Source of the DNA: Ignavibacteriales bacterium
Lineage (GTDB): Bacteria > Bacteroidota > Ignavibacteria > UBA10030 > SZUA-254
DNA: 64,000 nucleotides
Assembly (NCBI GenBank): GCA_016214905.1
Contig: JACRMQ010000007.1
Location: 881,695 to 945,694, forward strand
Direction: 5' to 3'
The position numbers were made by a program, and so were the translations under genes. Under the pieces are notes generated by a model. The model did not search any database. It saw only the letters and a program-made list of their open reading frames with translations, and was not told the DNA's origin. Shown here in pieces: positions 25,594 to 35,935 of the stretch; the first letter of the stretch is position 1; each line of letters opens with the position of its first letter.

Positions 25594-26211
25594 TTGGCGT
25601 ACGTACTTTCTTTAATTATAGGATTTTTGATCGGGTCGATCCCATCTGCTTATATTATAGTTAAACGTGAGTTAAAAATAGATATAACGGCTGTTGGCAG
25701 TGGCAACGTAGGTGCAAGGAATGCTTACGACATATCCGGCTCGAAAAAAATTGGTCTGGTAGTTCTATTTCTAGATCTTTTTAAAGGAATACTTGCCACT
25801 TTTTGCGGAGCGTATCTGATCGATAATCAATTTATGAGTGCGGTAATTGCCGGGATTGGTTCAGTGTTAGGGCATAATTATTCTCCATGGCTTAAGTTTA
25901 AAGGAGGGCGTGGACTTGCTACAGCTGCAGGAGTGATGTTATTACTCTGCTGGTATTTTGTGTTGACTTGGTTGATAATTTATTTTGTCTTGAATTCATT
26001 TTTAAAAAACATTCATGTATCAACCGTTATCGCAACCGTTCTCTGTTTCATGTTATTGTTCGTGATACCTGATTTTATCTTGACATCAATCATTTTTCCA
26101 ACTATAATCAGGTCGGAAATTTTATTTTTAGGAGCAATAATAACTATCCTAATAATTTCTAAACATATCGTTCCTTTAAAAGAATATTTTTCGAAAGAGA
26201 GTAATAATTAA
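25594..26211 (+). CDS. plsY: Acyl-phosphate glycerol-3-phosphate acyltransferase
   Basis: PlsY moves an acyl group from acyl-phosphate to glycerol-3-phosphate, the first step of phospholipid synthesis, in the inner membrane. Family motifs are present: GSIPSAY, GSGNVGARNAYD and GHNYSPWLKFKGGRGLATAAG, with about five membrane helices. The open frame runs back to a TTG at 25486, but those 36 extra residues are Cys/Lys-rich and unlike the family. I place the start at TTG 25594, where similarity begins; neither start has a strong ribosome site. It is followed 2 bases later by the transketolase N-subunit gene. Confidence 0.9.
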   Translation: MAYVLSLIIGFLIGSIPSAYIIVKRELKIDITAVGSGNVGARNAYDISGSKKIGLVVLFLDLFKGILATFCGAYLIDNQFMSAVIAGIGSVLGHNYSPWLKFKGGRGLATAAGVMLLLCWYFVLTWLIIYFVLNSFLKNIHVSTVIATVLCFMLLFVIPDFILTSIIFPTIIRSEILFLGAIITILIISKHIVPLKEYFSKESNN

Positions 26212-26213
26212 TA

Positions 26214-27089
26214 ATGAATCATCTTCAGTTGCCGGTCTCAGAATTGCCCGAAATGGCGCGCCAGTTACGGCGCGATGTAATTAAAATGTTGTTGATTTCG
26301 AAATCAGGACACTCCGGCGGACCATTGGGATCTGCAGATATATTTTCATCGCTGTATTTTAATATTTTGAATATCGATCCGAAAAATCCATCCTGGAATG
26401 ACAGAGATTATTTCTTTTTATCCGCGGGTCATTATTGTCCGATATGGTATGCCGCCCTTGCCCGTGCCGGATATTTCCAACTTAGTGAACTTACAACGCT
26501 CCGGAAAATCAACGGCCATCTTCAGGGACATCCAGCACCCGCCAGCACACACGGGGTCGCTGGCGTTGAGCTCGCATCCGGTTCTTTAGGGCAGGGATTA
26601 TCAGTCGCGGTCGGTTGTGCGTTGGGTTTGCGCCTGAATAAATCTTCGAGACGAGTATACGCTTTCCTTGGTGACGGTGAATTAGACGAAGGACAAATAT
26701 GGGAATCTGCAATGACCGCCGCTCATCATAAAGTCGATAATCTTATTGCTATTGTGGATAGGAATAATTGCCAGATCGATGGTACCACGGATACCGTACT
26801 GAATCTGAATCCGTTAACCGATAAATGGAGAGCATTTAATTGGAATGTTGCGGAGTGCGACGGTAATAATATTGAAGATTTTCTCAAAACAATGAAACAA
26901 GTTCAGTCGTTCAAAGGTAAACCGAGTGTAATCATCGCTCATACAAAGATGGGTAAAAGTGTATCATTCATGGAAGATGACTACAGGTGGCATGGTGTTC
27001 CGCCCAGCGATGAGCAAGGTAAAAAAGCGTTATCGGAAATAGCTCCGACGAAGCATGGTGATTTTATCGAGTTTGAATGGGAAAAGTAA
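26214..27089 (+). CDS. Transketolase, N-terminal (TPP-binding) subunit
   Basis: This is the first half of a split transketolase, the thiamine-diphosphate enzyme moving two-carbon units in the pentose phosphate pathway. The TPP motif runs from GDGELDEGQ to VDRNNCQIDG (GDG...NN), and the substrate-side stretch HLQGHPAPASTHGV and SGSLGQGLSVAVG are intact. At 291 residues it equals the N-terminal domain of fused forms. The partner subunit starts 153 bases downstream. Division into two genes is common in FCB bacteria, archaea and clostridia. Confidence 0.93.
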   Translation: MNHLQLPVSELPEMARQLRRDVIKMLLISKSGHSGGPLGSADIFSSLYFNILNIDPKNPSWNDRDYFFLSAGHYCPIWYAALARAGYFQLSELTTLRKINGHLQGHPAPASTHGVAGVELASGSLGQGLSVAVGCALGLRLNKSSRRVYAFLGDGELDEGQIWESAMTAAHHKVDNLIAIVDRNNCQIDGTTDTVLNLNPLTDKWRAFNWNVAECDGNNIEDFLKTMKQVQSFKGKPSVIIAHTKMGKSVSFMEDDYRWHGVPPSDEQGKKALSEIAPTKHGDFIEFEWEK

Positions 27090-27242
27090 TTTGTTGGATT
27101 GATGTGAGAGTTGATTAATCGAGTAATGTGCAAGCGAAATGCTGGATCAATTAAATAATGCTTGTAGGTTTTTGCACTATCGCAAATAAGAGCACAACAA
27201 TTATTTTTTCAATTTTAAATTTTTACTTTTAATTTAATATCT

Positions 27243-28199
27243 ATGAACAAATATCAAATAAAAGAAAATAAAGCAACGCGGCTTGGTTTTGGCGAGGCGC
27301 TTGTTGAATTAGGTCAAGAAAATAGTAATGTCGTCGCCTTAGGTGCCGATGTTACCGGTTCTGTGCGAACCGATTTATTTATGAAGGCTTTCCCGGATCG
27401 TTTCTTCAGTGTCGGAATTGCTGAACAGGATATGATTGGAACGGCGGCCGGCTTAGCTGTTGCGGGGAAGATTCCGTTCGTTTCTGCTTACGGCGAGTTT
27501 GCCGCTGGCAGACCGTTCGATCAGATACGCCAATCGCTTGCGTACAGTATATTGCCGGTAAAAATATGCGCATCGCATTGCGGCATCACCGTCGGGCCCG
27601 ATGGTGCTACGCACCAGTCATTGGAAGATATTGCGATCATGCGTGTGCTGCCGAATATGATTGTTGCTTCTCCGTGCGACTATTATGAAGCGAAGAAGAT
27701 GGTCAAAGCATCTATACAATTGAAAAATCCGTTCTACATGCGTTTCTTCAGAGATAATTCACCCGTATTCACAAATCCGGATGTACCGTTTCAGTTCGGC
27801 AAAGCTGACATTTTGATTGATGGAAAAGACGTAACTATTATCGCATGCGGATTGCAGATTTGGGAATCAATTTTAGCAGAAGAAATTTTATCGAGAGATG
27901 GTATCAGCGTTCGTGTAATCAATATGCATACGATAAAACCAATCGATATCGAAGCGATTGTGAAAGCCGCCGAAGAAACAGGCGCCATTGTAACTGCCGA
28001 GGATCATCAAAAGCATGGTGGACTTGGCGGGGCGGTTGCAGAAATTCTTACTCAACATTATCCGGCGCCACAGGAATTTGTCGCCATCAACGATACTTTC
28101 GGTGAATCTGGTAACGGTATTGAGCTGATGAAAAAGTATGGGATAGATAAAGATGCCATTGTGAAAGCTGTAAGAAAAGTTTTAAGCAGGAAAAAATAA
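27243..28199 (+). CDS. Transketolase, C-terminal subunit
   Basis: The 318-residue second half has the pyrimidine-binding domain with the catalytic glutamate in GIAEQDMIGTAAGLA and the C-terminal transketolase domain (VRVINMHTIKPID, VTAEDHQKHGGLG). It combines with the preceding subunit to make the active site at the interface. The gap between the two genes is 153 bases with no frame in it, longer than usual for subunit genes, so the second gene may have its own promoter. The HtrA gene follows 17 bases on. Confidence 0.93.
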   Translation: MNKYQIKENKATRLGFGEALVELGQENSNVVALGADVTGSVRTDLFMKAFPDRFFSVGIAEQDMIGTAAGLAVAGKIPFVSAYGEFAAGRPFDQIRQSLAYSILPVKICASHCGITVGPDGATHQSLEDIAIMRVLPNMIVASPCDYYEAKKMVKASIQLKNPFYMRFFRDNSPVFTNPDVPFQFGKADILIDGKDVTIIACGLQIWESILAEEILSRDGISVRVINMHTIKPIDIEAIVKAAEETGAIVTAEDHQKHGGLGGAVAEILTQHYPAPQEFVAINDTFGESGNGIELMKKYGIDKDAIVKAVRKVLSRKK

Positions 28200-28216
28200 T
28201 TTCGAAGGTATTAATC

Positions 28217-29425
28217 ATGAAAAAAATTATTATTGTCCTTGTCGTTTTACTGTTACCACTATTCATCGGATTCGGGATTGGTTATGGTATCGGACACGGT
28301 TCAGTTGGTAACCCGAGTAGTGACGACGAAATATTTAACGCAAATGTAACCACCGCCGGTTACGAAAAATCCGAAAATACAAATCAATCCGGTGATCAAA
28401 TATCTGATCATAGACAAAATGCGATAACAAGATCTGTTGCAGTGGCGAGTCCCGCTGTTGTTGGTATCAACGTTACTGAAGTCCGTGAATACACCTATCA
28501 AAATCCGTGGTCGAGGATGTTCGGCGATGATCCTTTCTTCCGGCAGTATTTCGGAAATCGGACTTATAAACAAGAGGTTAAAGGACTAGGTTCGGGATTT
28601 CTTATTTCACCCGATGGATATATCCTGACGAACGATCATGTTGCGGGTAATGCTTCAAAGATTACTGTGACGATGACGAACAAGGAGAAGTACGAAGCGC
28701 ATCTTGTCGGAACAGATCTAGTCTCTGATATTTCATTATTAAAGATTGACGGGAAAGATTTTCCATATATTAAACTCGGGAATTCAGACGATGTAATTAT
28801 CGGTGAGTGGGTTATAGCGATGGGTAATCCGTTCGGTCTTTTTGAGATCGCGGATAAACCGACCGTGACAGTTGGCGTTGTTAGTCAGATAGGTATGAAT
28901 CTTAATGCGGAAGGTGGACGTATTTATCGCGGGATGATTCAAACCGATGCCGCGATTAATCAGGGTAATAGTGGAGGTCCGCTTTTAAATTCCGACGGGG
29001 AAGCGATCGGTGTTAACGCAGTTATATACACGCCGAATCAAGGAAATATCGGCTTGGGATTCGCTATTCCAATCAATCGGGTAAAAAGCATAGTTGCCGA
29101 GTTAAAACGGAGCGGAAAAGTGCAACGCAACTTCTGGACAGGTTTGGAAATTCAAACGGTTGACGCACGCGTTGCGCGCTATTTTGATCTTGCGAAAGCG
29201 GAAGGCGTGATAGTTACCGATGTTAAGCGAAGAAGTCCTGCTGAAGATGGCGGTTTCAAACCCGGGGATATTATTATTGAGGTGAACAGTGAAAAAATAA
29301 TGAAGGATGATGACATAATCGGTATTGTACAAAATTCTAAAGAAGGTGATCTTCTTAAGGTTAAAGTCATTCGCGATAAAAAAACAATTAATCTAAGTTT
29401 AAAACTTGAAAAGAGTCCTTCATGA
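28217..29425 (+). CDS. Periplasmic serine endoprotease, DegP/HtrA type, one PDZ
   Basis: HtrA proteases cut misfolded envelope proteins. The 402-residue protein has an N-terminal membrane anchor or signal (IIIVLVVLLLPLFIGFGIG), a trypsin-like domain with the triad His in TNDHVAG, Asp in SDISLLKI and Ser in GNSGGPL, and one C-terminal PDZ domain (SPAEDGGFKPGDIIIEVNS). DegP has two PDZ domains and DegS one; the single PDZ and anchor resemble DegS, though LA-loop features are not clear. It overlaps purB by 4 bases, an odd pairing that is probably only transcriptional. Confidence 0.93.
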   Translation: MKKIIIVLVVLLLPLFIGFGIGYGIGHGSVGNPSSDDEIFNANVTTAGYEKSENTNQSGDQISDHRQNAITRSVAVASPAVVGINVTEVREYTYQNPWSRMFGDDPFFRQYFGNRTYKQEVKGLGSGFLISPDGYILTNDHVAGNASKITVTMTNKEKYEAHLVGTDLVSDISLLKIDGKDFPYIKLGNSDDVIIGEWVIAMGNPFGLFEIADKPTVTVGVVSQIGMNLNAEGGRIYRGMIQTDAAINQGNSGGPLLNSDGEAIGVNAVIYTPNQGNIGLGFAIPINRVKSIVAELKRSGKVQRNFWTGLEIQTVDARVARYFDLAKAEGVIVTDVKRRSPAEDGGFKPGDIIIEVNSEKIMKDDDIIGIVQNSKEGDLLKVKVIRDKKTINLSLKLEKSPS

Positions 29426-30714
29426 TTACCCGTTATACAAAACCTGAAATGGGAAAAATCTGGTCTGAAGAAAATAAATTCCAGACCTGGCTCGATGTGG
29501 AAATTCTTGCATGCGAAGCGCAGGCAGAACTCGGTGTTATTCCAAGAGATGCTGTGAAAGTCATTCGCGAGAAGGCAAAATTTAATGTCAAAAGAATAGA
29601 TGAAATCGAAGCTGAAGTGAAGCATGATGTTATTGCTTTTCTCACAAATGTCGGAGAGTTTGTTGGACCTGAATCGCGTTTCATCCATCTCGGTATGACA
29701 TCATCCGATATTCTCGATACCGGACTTTCCCTGCAAATGAAACAATCGACAGATTTATTATTGAAGGACATGAATCAACTCGAAGCGATACTCGCAAAGC
29801 GGGCAAAAGAATTTAAATATACGCTAACAATTGGTCGAACGCACGGTGTACATGCCGAACCAACAACATTCGGGTTGAAACTTGCCCTTTGGTTCGATGA
29901 AACGCGGAGAAATATCAGGCGGCTCGAACAAGCAAAAGAAACAATCTCATGCGGACAAATATCTGGCGCGGTAGGCACATACGACCACATCGATTCATCA
30001 GTTGAAAAATATGTTTGCGAAAAATTAGGATTGAAACCAGCACCAATCTCGACACAGATTTTGCAGCGGGATCTTCATGCGGAGTTTATGGTTACATTAG
30101 CAATAATCGGGAGTTCGCTGGAAAAATTTGCAACCGAGATTCGTCATCTCCAAAAAACCGAAGTGTTGGAAGCCGAAGAATATTTTTCCAAAGGGCAGAA
30201 GGGCTCTTCAGCTATGCCGCATAAACGCAACCCTATTACATGCGAGCGGATTGCGGGATTAGCAAGAGTTCTTCGCGGTAACGCGCAGGCGGCAATGGAA
30301 AATATTTCGCTCTGGCACGAACGGGATATTACTCACTCATCGGTTGAAAGAATCATCATTCCGGATAGTTGCATCCTGCTCGATTATATGCTCGGACTTT
30401 TCGCAGATATAGTTGATAAGCTGATTGTTTATCCCGAGAATATGAAGAAGAATTTGGACCTTACTCACGGACTTATTTTCTCACAGGAAATTCTTCTCGC
30501 GCTGACAAAAAAAGGAATGAAGCGTGAGGATGCTTATGGATTGGTCCAAAAATATGCTATGGAGGTCTGGAAGCTGAAGAAGAATTTTCAAGAAGTATTA
30601 AAATCAGACTCAAATATTATGAAATACTTAAGCGAGAATGAACTGAATGAGCTCTTTGATTTGAAGAAAACTATTCGTAATGTTGATTACATATTTAAAC
30701 AAGTTGGATTGTAA
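29422..30714 (+). CDS. purB: Adenylosuccinate lyase
   Basis: PurB catalyses two fumarate-releasing steps in purine synthesis: SAICAR to AICAR and adenylosuccinate to AMP. The fumarase-superfamily signature GSSAMPHKRNP is present, as are the histidine-bearing GRTHGVHAEPTTFG and the early MTSSDILDTGLSLQ. At 430 residues it matches the short, thermophile/Bacillus-like form. It begins inside the end of the HtrA gene (ATGA). A gap of 173 bases to the aldehyde dehydrogenase follows, with a direct repeat TATTAATTGGA seen twice. Confidence 0.96.
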   Translation: MITRYTKPEMGKIWSEENKFQTWLDVEILACEAQAELGVIPRDAVKVIREKAKFNVKRIDEIEAEVKHDVIAFLTNVGEFVGPESRFIHLGMTSSDILDTGLSLQMKQSTDLLLKDMNQLEAILAKRAKEFKYTLTIGRTHGVHAEPTTFGLKLALWFDETRRNIRRLEQAKETISCGQISGAVGTYDHIDSSVEKYVCEKLGLKPAPISTQILQRDLHAEFMVTLAIIGSSLEKFATEIRHLQKTEVLEAEEYFSKGQKGSSAMPHKRNPITCERIAGLARVLRGNAQAAMENISLWHERDITHSSVERIIIPDSCILLDYMLGLFADIVDKLIVYPENMKKNLDLTHGLIFSQEILLALTKKGMKREDAYGLVQKYAMEVWKLKKNFQEVLKSDSNIMKYLSENELNELFDLKKTIRNVDYIFKQVGL

Positions 30715-30887
30715 TCATTGGGAGAATTTTACGAAACACACATTTATGCTTGAATGCTGGAAATACCTATAGTGTTTGGTCTGTTGAAAACACCGAGTGA
30801 ATTATAACAAAATAATAGTCGAATCCTATTAATTGGAAAATAAAAGTAATAGAAATTGTTAACGGAATTTATTAATTGGAGATAAGA

Positions 30888-32369
30888 ATGAAAAAATATC
30901 AAAATTTTATTAACGGTAAATGGTGCGATGCAAAATCGGGAAAAACATTCGAAGACCGTAATCCTGCTAATTGGAGCGAAGTCGTTGGTGTATTCCCTAA
31001 ATCCGGTAAGGAAGATGTTGAAGAAGCTGTAATGGCGGCTCGTAAAGCATTCGAAAAATGGCGGCTCGTTCCTGCACCTAAACGCGGCGACATTCTGAAA
31101 ACAGTCGGCGATATTATGACAGCTCGCAAAGAGGAAATCGCCAAACTAATGACACGCGAGATGGGAAAGGTTTTGACCGAAACAAGAGGTGATGTACAAG
31201 AAGGAATCGATACGGCTTACTATGCCGCTTCGGAAGGGCGAAGATTATTCGGTCATACTGTACCATCGGAGCTGCCGAATAAATTTAATATGGCTATGCG
31301 CGTACCGATTGGTGTTGCAGGTATCGTAACGCCGTGGAATTTCCCTATGGCAATTCCGACGTGGAAAATTTTCCCCGCGCTGCTTTGCGGAAACACGGTT
31401 GTGTTCAAGCCGGCATCCGATACGCCCGCGACTGCAACTGCGCTGGTTGAAATTTTAGCTGAAGCCGGTATACCCGATGGTGTTGTTAATATCGTTCACG
31501 GCGGCGGAGGAGAGGTTGGTAATTCGATTGTGGGTCATACGGAGGTGGATTTAGTAAGCTTCACCGGATCAACCGAAATTGGAATAAAAATTTCTGAAAT
31601 GGGAAGTAAAACTCTCAAACGCGTTTCACTTGAGCTTGGCGGGAAAAATGCGCAGATCGTGATGGATGATGCCGATTTGAACCTCGCGCTTGATGGCGTG
31701 CTATGGGGTGCGTTCGGTACAACTGGTCAGCGATGTACTGCTACAAGCCGGTTGATATTGCACGAGAAAGTTTTCGATAAATTCATGTCGATGCTTGTTG
31801 ACCGTACAAAGAAACTACGGCTTGGTGATGGACTTCTTCCCACAACCGATGTTGGACCTTGCGTAAACGAAGGTCAACGCCAAACCGATCATAGTTACGT
31901 GGAAATCGGATTGAAGGAAGGTGCTAAGCTCGCATGCGGTGGTGATATCGGTAGGGGCGGTGATCTTGATAAGGGTTGGTTCTATCAACCAACAATCTTC
32001 ACTGAAGTAACTCCCAACATGAGAATTGCGAAGGAAGAGATTTTTGGTCCGGTGCTTTCCGTTATCAGAATAAAATCGCTTGAAGAAGCGATCAATGTCC
32101 TGAATAATACGATTTACGGATTATCATCCTCCATCTATACAAAAAATGTGAACGATGCATTCACGGCGATCCGCGATATTAAAGCAGGCATTACATACAT
32201 CAACGCACCGACGATCGGAGCCGAGGCACACATGCCTTTCGGCGGGGTGAAGCAGACAGGTAATGGTCACCGAGAAGGCGGCTGGACTGTATATGATTTC
32301 TTCAGCGAATGGAAAACTGTGTACATAGATTACAGCGGCGGATTACAGAGAGCGCAGATAGATACATAA
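30888..32369 (+). CDS. Aldehyde dehydrogenase family protein
   Basis: The NAD(P)-dependent enzyme has all key elements: the proton-relay Asn in TPWNFPMAIP, FTGSTEIG, the general-base glutamate in LELGGKNAQ and the catalytic cysteine in TTGQRCTATSR. The C-terminal EAHMPFGGVKQTGNGHRE resembles enzymes acting on semialdehydes, including the aminoadipate-semialdehyde group. Since lysine 6-transaminase lies 10 kb away, oxidation of its product is a plausible role, but this is inference. The start is ATG 30888, with GGAG seven bases before; a TTG four codons upstream is less likely. A terminator follows. Confidence 0.92.
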   Translation: MKKYQNFINGKWCDAKSGKTFEDRNPANWSEVVGVFPKSGKEDVEEAVMAARKAFEKWRLVPAPKRGDILKTVGDIMTARKEEIAKLMTREMGKVLTETRGDVQEGIDTAYYAASEGRRLFGHTVPSELPNKFNMAMRVPIGVAGIVTPWNFPMAIPTWKIFPALLCGNTVVFKPASDTPATATALVEILAEAGIPDGVVNIVHGGGGEVGNSIVGHTEVDLVSFTGSTEIGIKISEMGSKTLKRVSLELGGKNAQIVMDDADLNLALDGVLWGAFGTTGQRCTATSRLILHEKVFDKFMSMLVDRTKKLRLGDGLLPTTDVGPCVNEGQRQTDHSYVEIGLKEGAKLACGGDIGRGGDLDKGWFYQPTIFTEVTPNMRIAKEEIFGPVLSVIRIKSLEEAINVLNNTIYGLSSSIYTKNVNDAFTAIRDIKAGITYINAPTIGAEAHMPFGGVKQTGNGHREGGWTVYDFFSEWKTVYIDYSGGLQRAQIDT

Positions 32370-32438
32370 TAACTATCGCTATTCTTAACATTGTATAGCG
32401 AAAGAAAGAAGGTATAATCTTTATTCCACTTTTTCAGT

Positions 32439-32470
32439 AACCCTCACCAATTGTAGGTGAGGGTTTTTTC
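32439..32470 (+). terminator. Rho-independent terminator
   Basis: AACCCTCACC and GGTGAGGGTT form a 10-base-pair stem with a 7-base loop, followed by TTTTTTC. It ends the aldehyde dehydrogenase transcript. Confidence 0.88.
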
Positions 32471-32620
32471 TTTCTGGATATCGGTGGCTTTATCAACATT
32501 TATTGTTTTGACTCTCATCCAAAGCTTTTGTATTATTACATGAATTGGAAGTAACCGTTGCCGATTTGTAACGTTGCATAAGTTAAATTCACATATACTG
32601 ATAAACAAGCCAACTTTTCT

Positions 32621-35600
32621 TTGTCTACGCTCAAGTTATATTGCTGTATAGTTGTACTGACATTTTTCTTCTACCATTACCTCATAGCACAACAAGATTC
32701 TTTCAGTAATTCTTGGCGCTGGGCGCATTTCACTACCGAGTATGGTCTTCCATCCGATAATGTTATTGACGTTATTGAAACTCCTGATAATACGTTGTGG
32801 GCAATTTGTGATGCCGGCATCGCGTGGTATGATAGTTTCCAATGGCACCCAGTTTCTCTTCCCGGTCAATTACTCCTGGAAAGTAAATCTACGCCATGCG
32901 ATTACCGTAAGGATAGCATCCTTGTTGGCCTGACAACCGGAGAATGGTATGCTGTTGGGAAAAACGGCATGTCGAAACTCCCGGTTCCCACTCATTCCAA
33001 AGTCACGTATGTTGCCGGAGATACAATTTTATTCGTCGAGAATGGTCTCCCATCCTTTGTTCGGCGTACTGATCCTCGCCACTTATTGAATATTCGACGT
33101 GGTTCGGATAAAAATATTCATGAGATCCAACGAACGAAAGGAAATCGAGTTTGGATTACAACGAGTGAAGGTACTTTTCGGTGGGAGAATAATGATTGGC
33201 GATTGATGTTTCGCTTCGGTGGTTTACCCTCGGCATTGTCGTTTCATCTTGATGAAAATCCGGCTGGTGCGGTATTCGCTTCGTGTGAATTGCCATTAAC
33301 AATGAGCGGCATGTGGCGATACATACCCGGGTCGAAAGTTCCGCATCGAATACCGGGGAGCGTGATGGATCTTCGTGCTATTGCAATAAGTCCGACACAA
33401 ATGCTTATCGCTGCATATTATTCCGGCGATGTACGGATCCGTATCGGTAGATCATGGGATAGCTCACCTATCTTACAGGAAAAATGCAAAGGACTTCACA
33501 AAATGTTTTTTCGTAAAAATGGTGGTCTGATAATCACAACGTCCAATGGGATTCATTATTATCAACCATCATCATCACGGTGGCACTTTTTTCCAGGGAG
33601 TGAGCCGGAACGTGGAGCTGTGAATGAAATTTTATTAACACGTACCGGTGATACTTGGATAGGTACAGCGAACGGAATAGTTGTTCGCAATAAGAACGGG
33701 GAAATAAAAAATATAACCCGTATATATAACACACCGCTGATTGCCGTTACCGGGCTTGCTGAAGATATGAACGGTTGCATCTGGGTTTCAAGCGGTGGTT
33801 CATTCGATGGTGCTTACCGATGGGATGGTTCAATATGGAAGTATTTTACGATATCGGAGAATAAACATGGCGCCAGGTTCCATAAAATTCGGACAGATCG
33901 GAGGGGCCGACTGTGGTTCCTCGGTTTGTCAAAATTTGTTGAAGATCCTGCAGTGAGTGAACCGGGAACATTTATATACGATGGTGTTTCCAGTTCAAGA
34001 TGGAACCATGACAGTGTATTTTCGAATAGAAAAGTCTATGCCTTTGACGAAGATATGCAGGGAGGACTTTGGTTCGGGAGCAGCGGAGGAATTAGCAGGT
34101 GGAGGAATGGTCAATGGCGGCATTGGGCAAAAGCTCAGGGGTTGCAACATTCGCGTGTTTTCACTCTGGCAGTCGATCGGTCAAATAATGTCTGGTTCGG
34201 GCATCAGACTCTTGGATATGGACTTGGATGTATTGACTCTTCGGGAGCTGTTAAGTACTTCACGACATCTGATGGTCTTGTTAACGATTATGTCTGGGAG
34301 GTCCGCGTTGACGCACGGGGTGTGCTTTGGATTGCCACACGCGGCGGATTGGGAAGCTATGACAATGGTATTTGGTCAAGGTTCGATGAGTCGAGTGGAT
34401 TGCCGAGTAATTTACTTTGGCCCATCCTTCCATTAGAAGATGAAGTATATGTTGGCACGCATGGAAAGGGTGTGGTAGTATTGAATCGGAAAGAAAGTTT
34501 TATCCCCGGTCCAAGGATCGTTATTGAAAAACCGAACATCGATAAGCAAGATGTCCATCTGGATTGGAAAGTATATTCTTATTGGGGGGTAGGGTCTCCC
34601 GGCGAGATATTAACTCAGTATCGTATTGATCACGGTCCCTGGTCTGAGTGGAGTAAACTAAGAAATTTTGATTTGAGGAATGTTGAACCGGGAGAGCACA
34701 CATTAGAGGTGCAAGCGCGTGGAGTTTTCAGGACCTCTCCGAAGGATGTTCAATCTGCAATGTTTACAGTGTTACCACCACTTTATTTACGACCCGCTGT
34801 GTTAATTCCGGCAAGTGTTCTGCTGACAGGCCTAGCAGTCCTTAGTTTTATTTTGATCATTCGAAAGAGGCACTACAACACCGAGATTCGACATCGTGAA
34901 GCAAAATTTCGTGCCGTCACACAGATGACGCATTCTGCAATTATTATTTTCAACAAAGATTTGTCGATCATTTATTCTAATAAAAGTACCGAACGGTTGA
35001 CGGGATATTCGCACGAAGAACTTCAGTCGATGAAGATTACCGACATCCTAGTCCCTGACCAACATTCTGTGTTTTTCTCAATGGAGAGAGATTTATCTGC
35101 GAACAAGGATGTCCCGCAGCGTGCAGAATTTGAAATAATAAAAAAAGATGGAGTGAAGTTGTGGATAGATCTCACATGGGGGGATGTTATGTTTCAGGGA
35201 ATACCTGCTATAATCGGAACGGCATTTGATATAACGGAGCGGAAATTTGGAGAACTTCGTATCAGGGCACTTGCGTCGGAATTAAGTGCCACCGAGCAAC
35301 GATCCCGGAAAAGAATGGCGGCATTTCTTCATGATAAAATCGGTCACGCGCTTGCTCTTAGCAAAATGAAAGTTGAATCACTCATTGAAGGAAGCGAAAA
35401 TACTTTAATGCGCCAATCTGCAGAAGAAGCTCACGCTTTACTTCGCGATGCTATTCAAACAACCCGTTCATTCACGTTCGAACTCAGTCCGCCGATTCTC
35501 TATGATCTTGGACTTGTTCCTGCAATCGATTGGCTGTTGGAAGAATTGCAGAAAAGGGAAAAGATTCAAACATCGCTGAGCAAACCGGTAGCGAAAATTT

Positions 35601-35935
35601 TAATAGCTGATGAAGTTCGGAATGTGCTGTTCGAAGGGACCCGGGAAGTGCTCATCAATGCTATCAAGCACAGCCGCGCGAATAACATTGATGTCGGTAT
35701 TAACGCAACTAATTCGATGGTTACGGTCTCTGTCGGCGATAATGGAGTAGGATTCGATGTCTCGGGATTGGATCAGACGCAAACCGTGCAAAAAAGTTTT
35801 GGATTGTTCAATCTCCGTGAGCGACTGCACGATATTGGAGGCAGATTGGAAATTGATTCACAACACAAACTAGGAACAACTATAAGAATGATTGCCCCGG
35901 TGCTACAGTTACCTAACGAAAAGGAAACCTTATGA
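32621..35935 (+). CDS. Two-component propeller sensor histidine kinase with PAS
   Basis: The 1104-residue protein has a signal peptide (LYCCIVVLTFFFYHYLIAQ), about 600 residues of two-component-regulator propeller repeats (WF/LW G T..G motifs such as LWFGSSGGISRW), a Y_Y_Y domain, a membrane helix near 725-750, a PAS domain (about 760-880), a HisKA_3 dimer domain with the phospho-accepting His in FLHDKIGHALALSKMK, and a HATPase (NDNGVGFD-like GDNGVGFD, EVLINAIKHS). It should sense a periplasmic ligand, perhaps a glycan fragment, and phosphorylate the NarL-type regulator that overlaps it by 4 bases. Start codon TTG with no visible ribosome site. Confidence 0.92.
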   Translation: MSTLKLYCCIVVLTFFFYHYLIAQQDSFSNSWRWAHFTTEYGLPSDNVIDVIETPDNTLWAICDAGIAWYDSFQWHPVSLPGQLLLESKSTPCDYRKDSILVGLTTGEWYAVGKNGMSKLPVPTHSKVTYVAGDTILFVENGLPSFVRRTDPRHLLNIRRGSDKNIHEIQRTKGNRVWITTSEGTFRWENNDWRLMFRFGGLPSALSFHLDENPAGAVFASCELPLTMSGMWRYIPGSKVPHRIPGSVMDLRAIAISPTQMLIAAYYSGDVRIRIGRSWDSSPILQEKCKGLHKMFFRKNGGLIITTSNGIHYYQPSSSRWHFFPGSEPERGAVNEILLTRTGDTWIGTANGIVVRNKNGEIKNITRIYNTPLIAVTGLAEDMNGCIWVSSGGSFDGAYRWDGSIWKYFTISENKHGARFHKIRTDRRGRLWFLGLSKFVEDPAVSEPGTFIYDGVSSSRWNHDSVFSNRKVYAFDEDMQGGLWFGSSGGISRWRNGQWRHWAKAQGLQHSRVFTLAVDRSNNVWFGHQTLGYGLGCIDSSGAVKYFTTSDGLVNDYVWEVRVDARGVLWIATRGGLGSYDNGIWSRFDESSGLPSNLLWPILPLEDEVYVGTHGKGVVVLNRKESFIPGPRIVIEKPNIDKQDVHLDWKVYSYWGVGSPGEILTQYRIDHGPWSEWSKLRNFDLRNVEPGEHTLEVQARGVFRTSPKDVQSAMFTVLPPLYLRPAVLIPASVLLTGLAVLSFILIIRKRHYNTEIRHREAKFRAVTQMTHSAIIIFNKDLSIIYSNKSTERLTGYSHEELQSMKITDILVPDQHSVFFSMERDLSANKDVPQRAEFEIIKKDGVKLWIDLTWGDVMFQGIPAIIGTAFDITERKFGELRIRALASELSATEQRSRKRMAAFLHDKIGHALALSKMKVESLIEGSENTLMRQSAEEAHALLRDAIQTTRSFTFELSPPILYDLGLVPAIDWLLEELQKREKIQTSLSKPVAKILIADEVRNVLFEGTREVLINAIKHSRANNIDVGINATNSMVTVSVGDNGVGFDVSGLDQTQTVQKSFGLFNLRERLHDIGGRLEIDSQHKLGTTIRMIAPVLQLPNEKETL

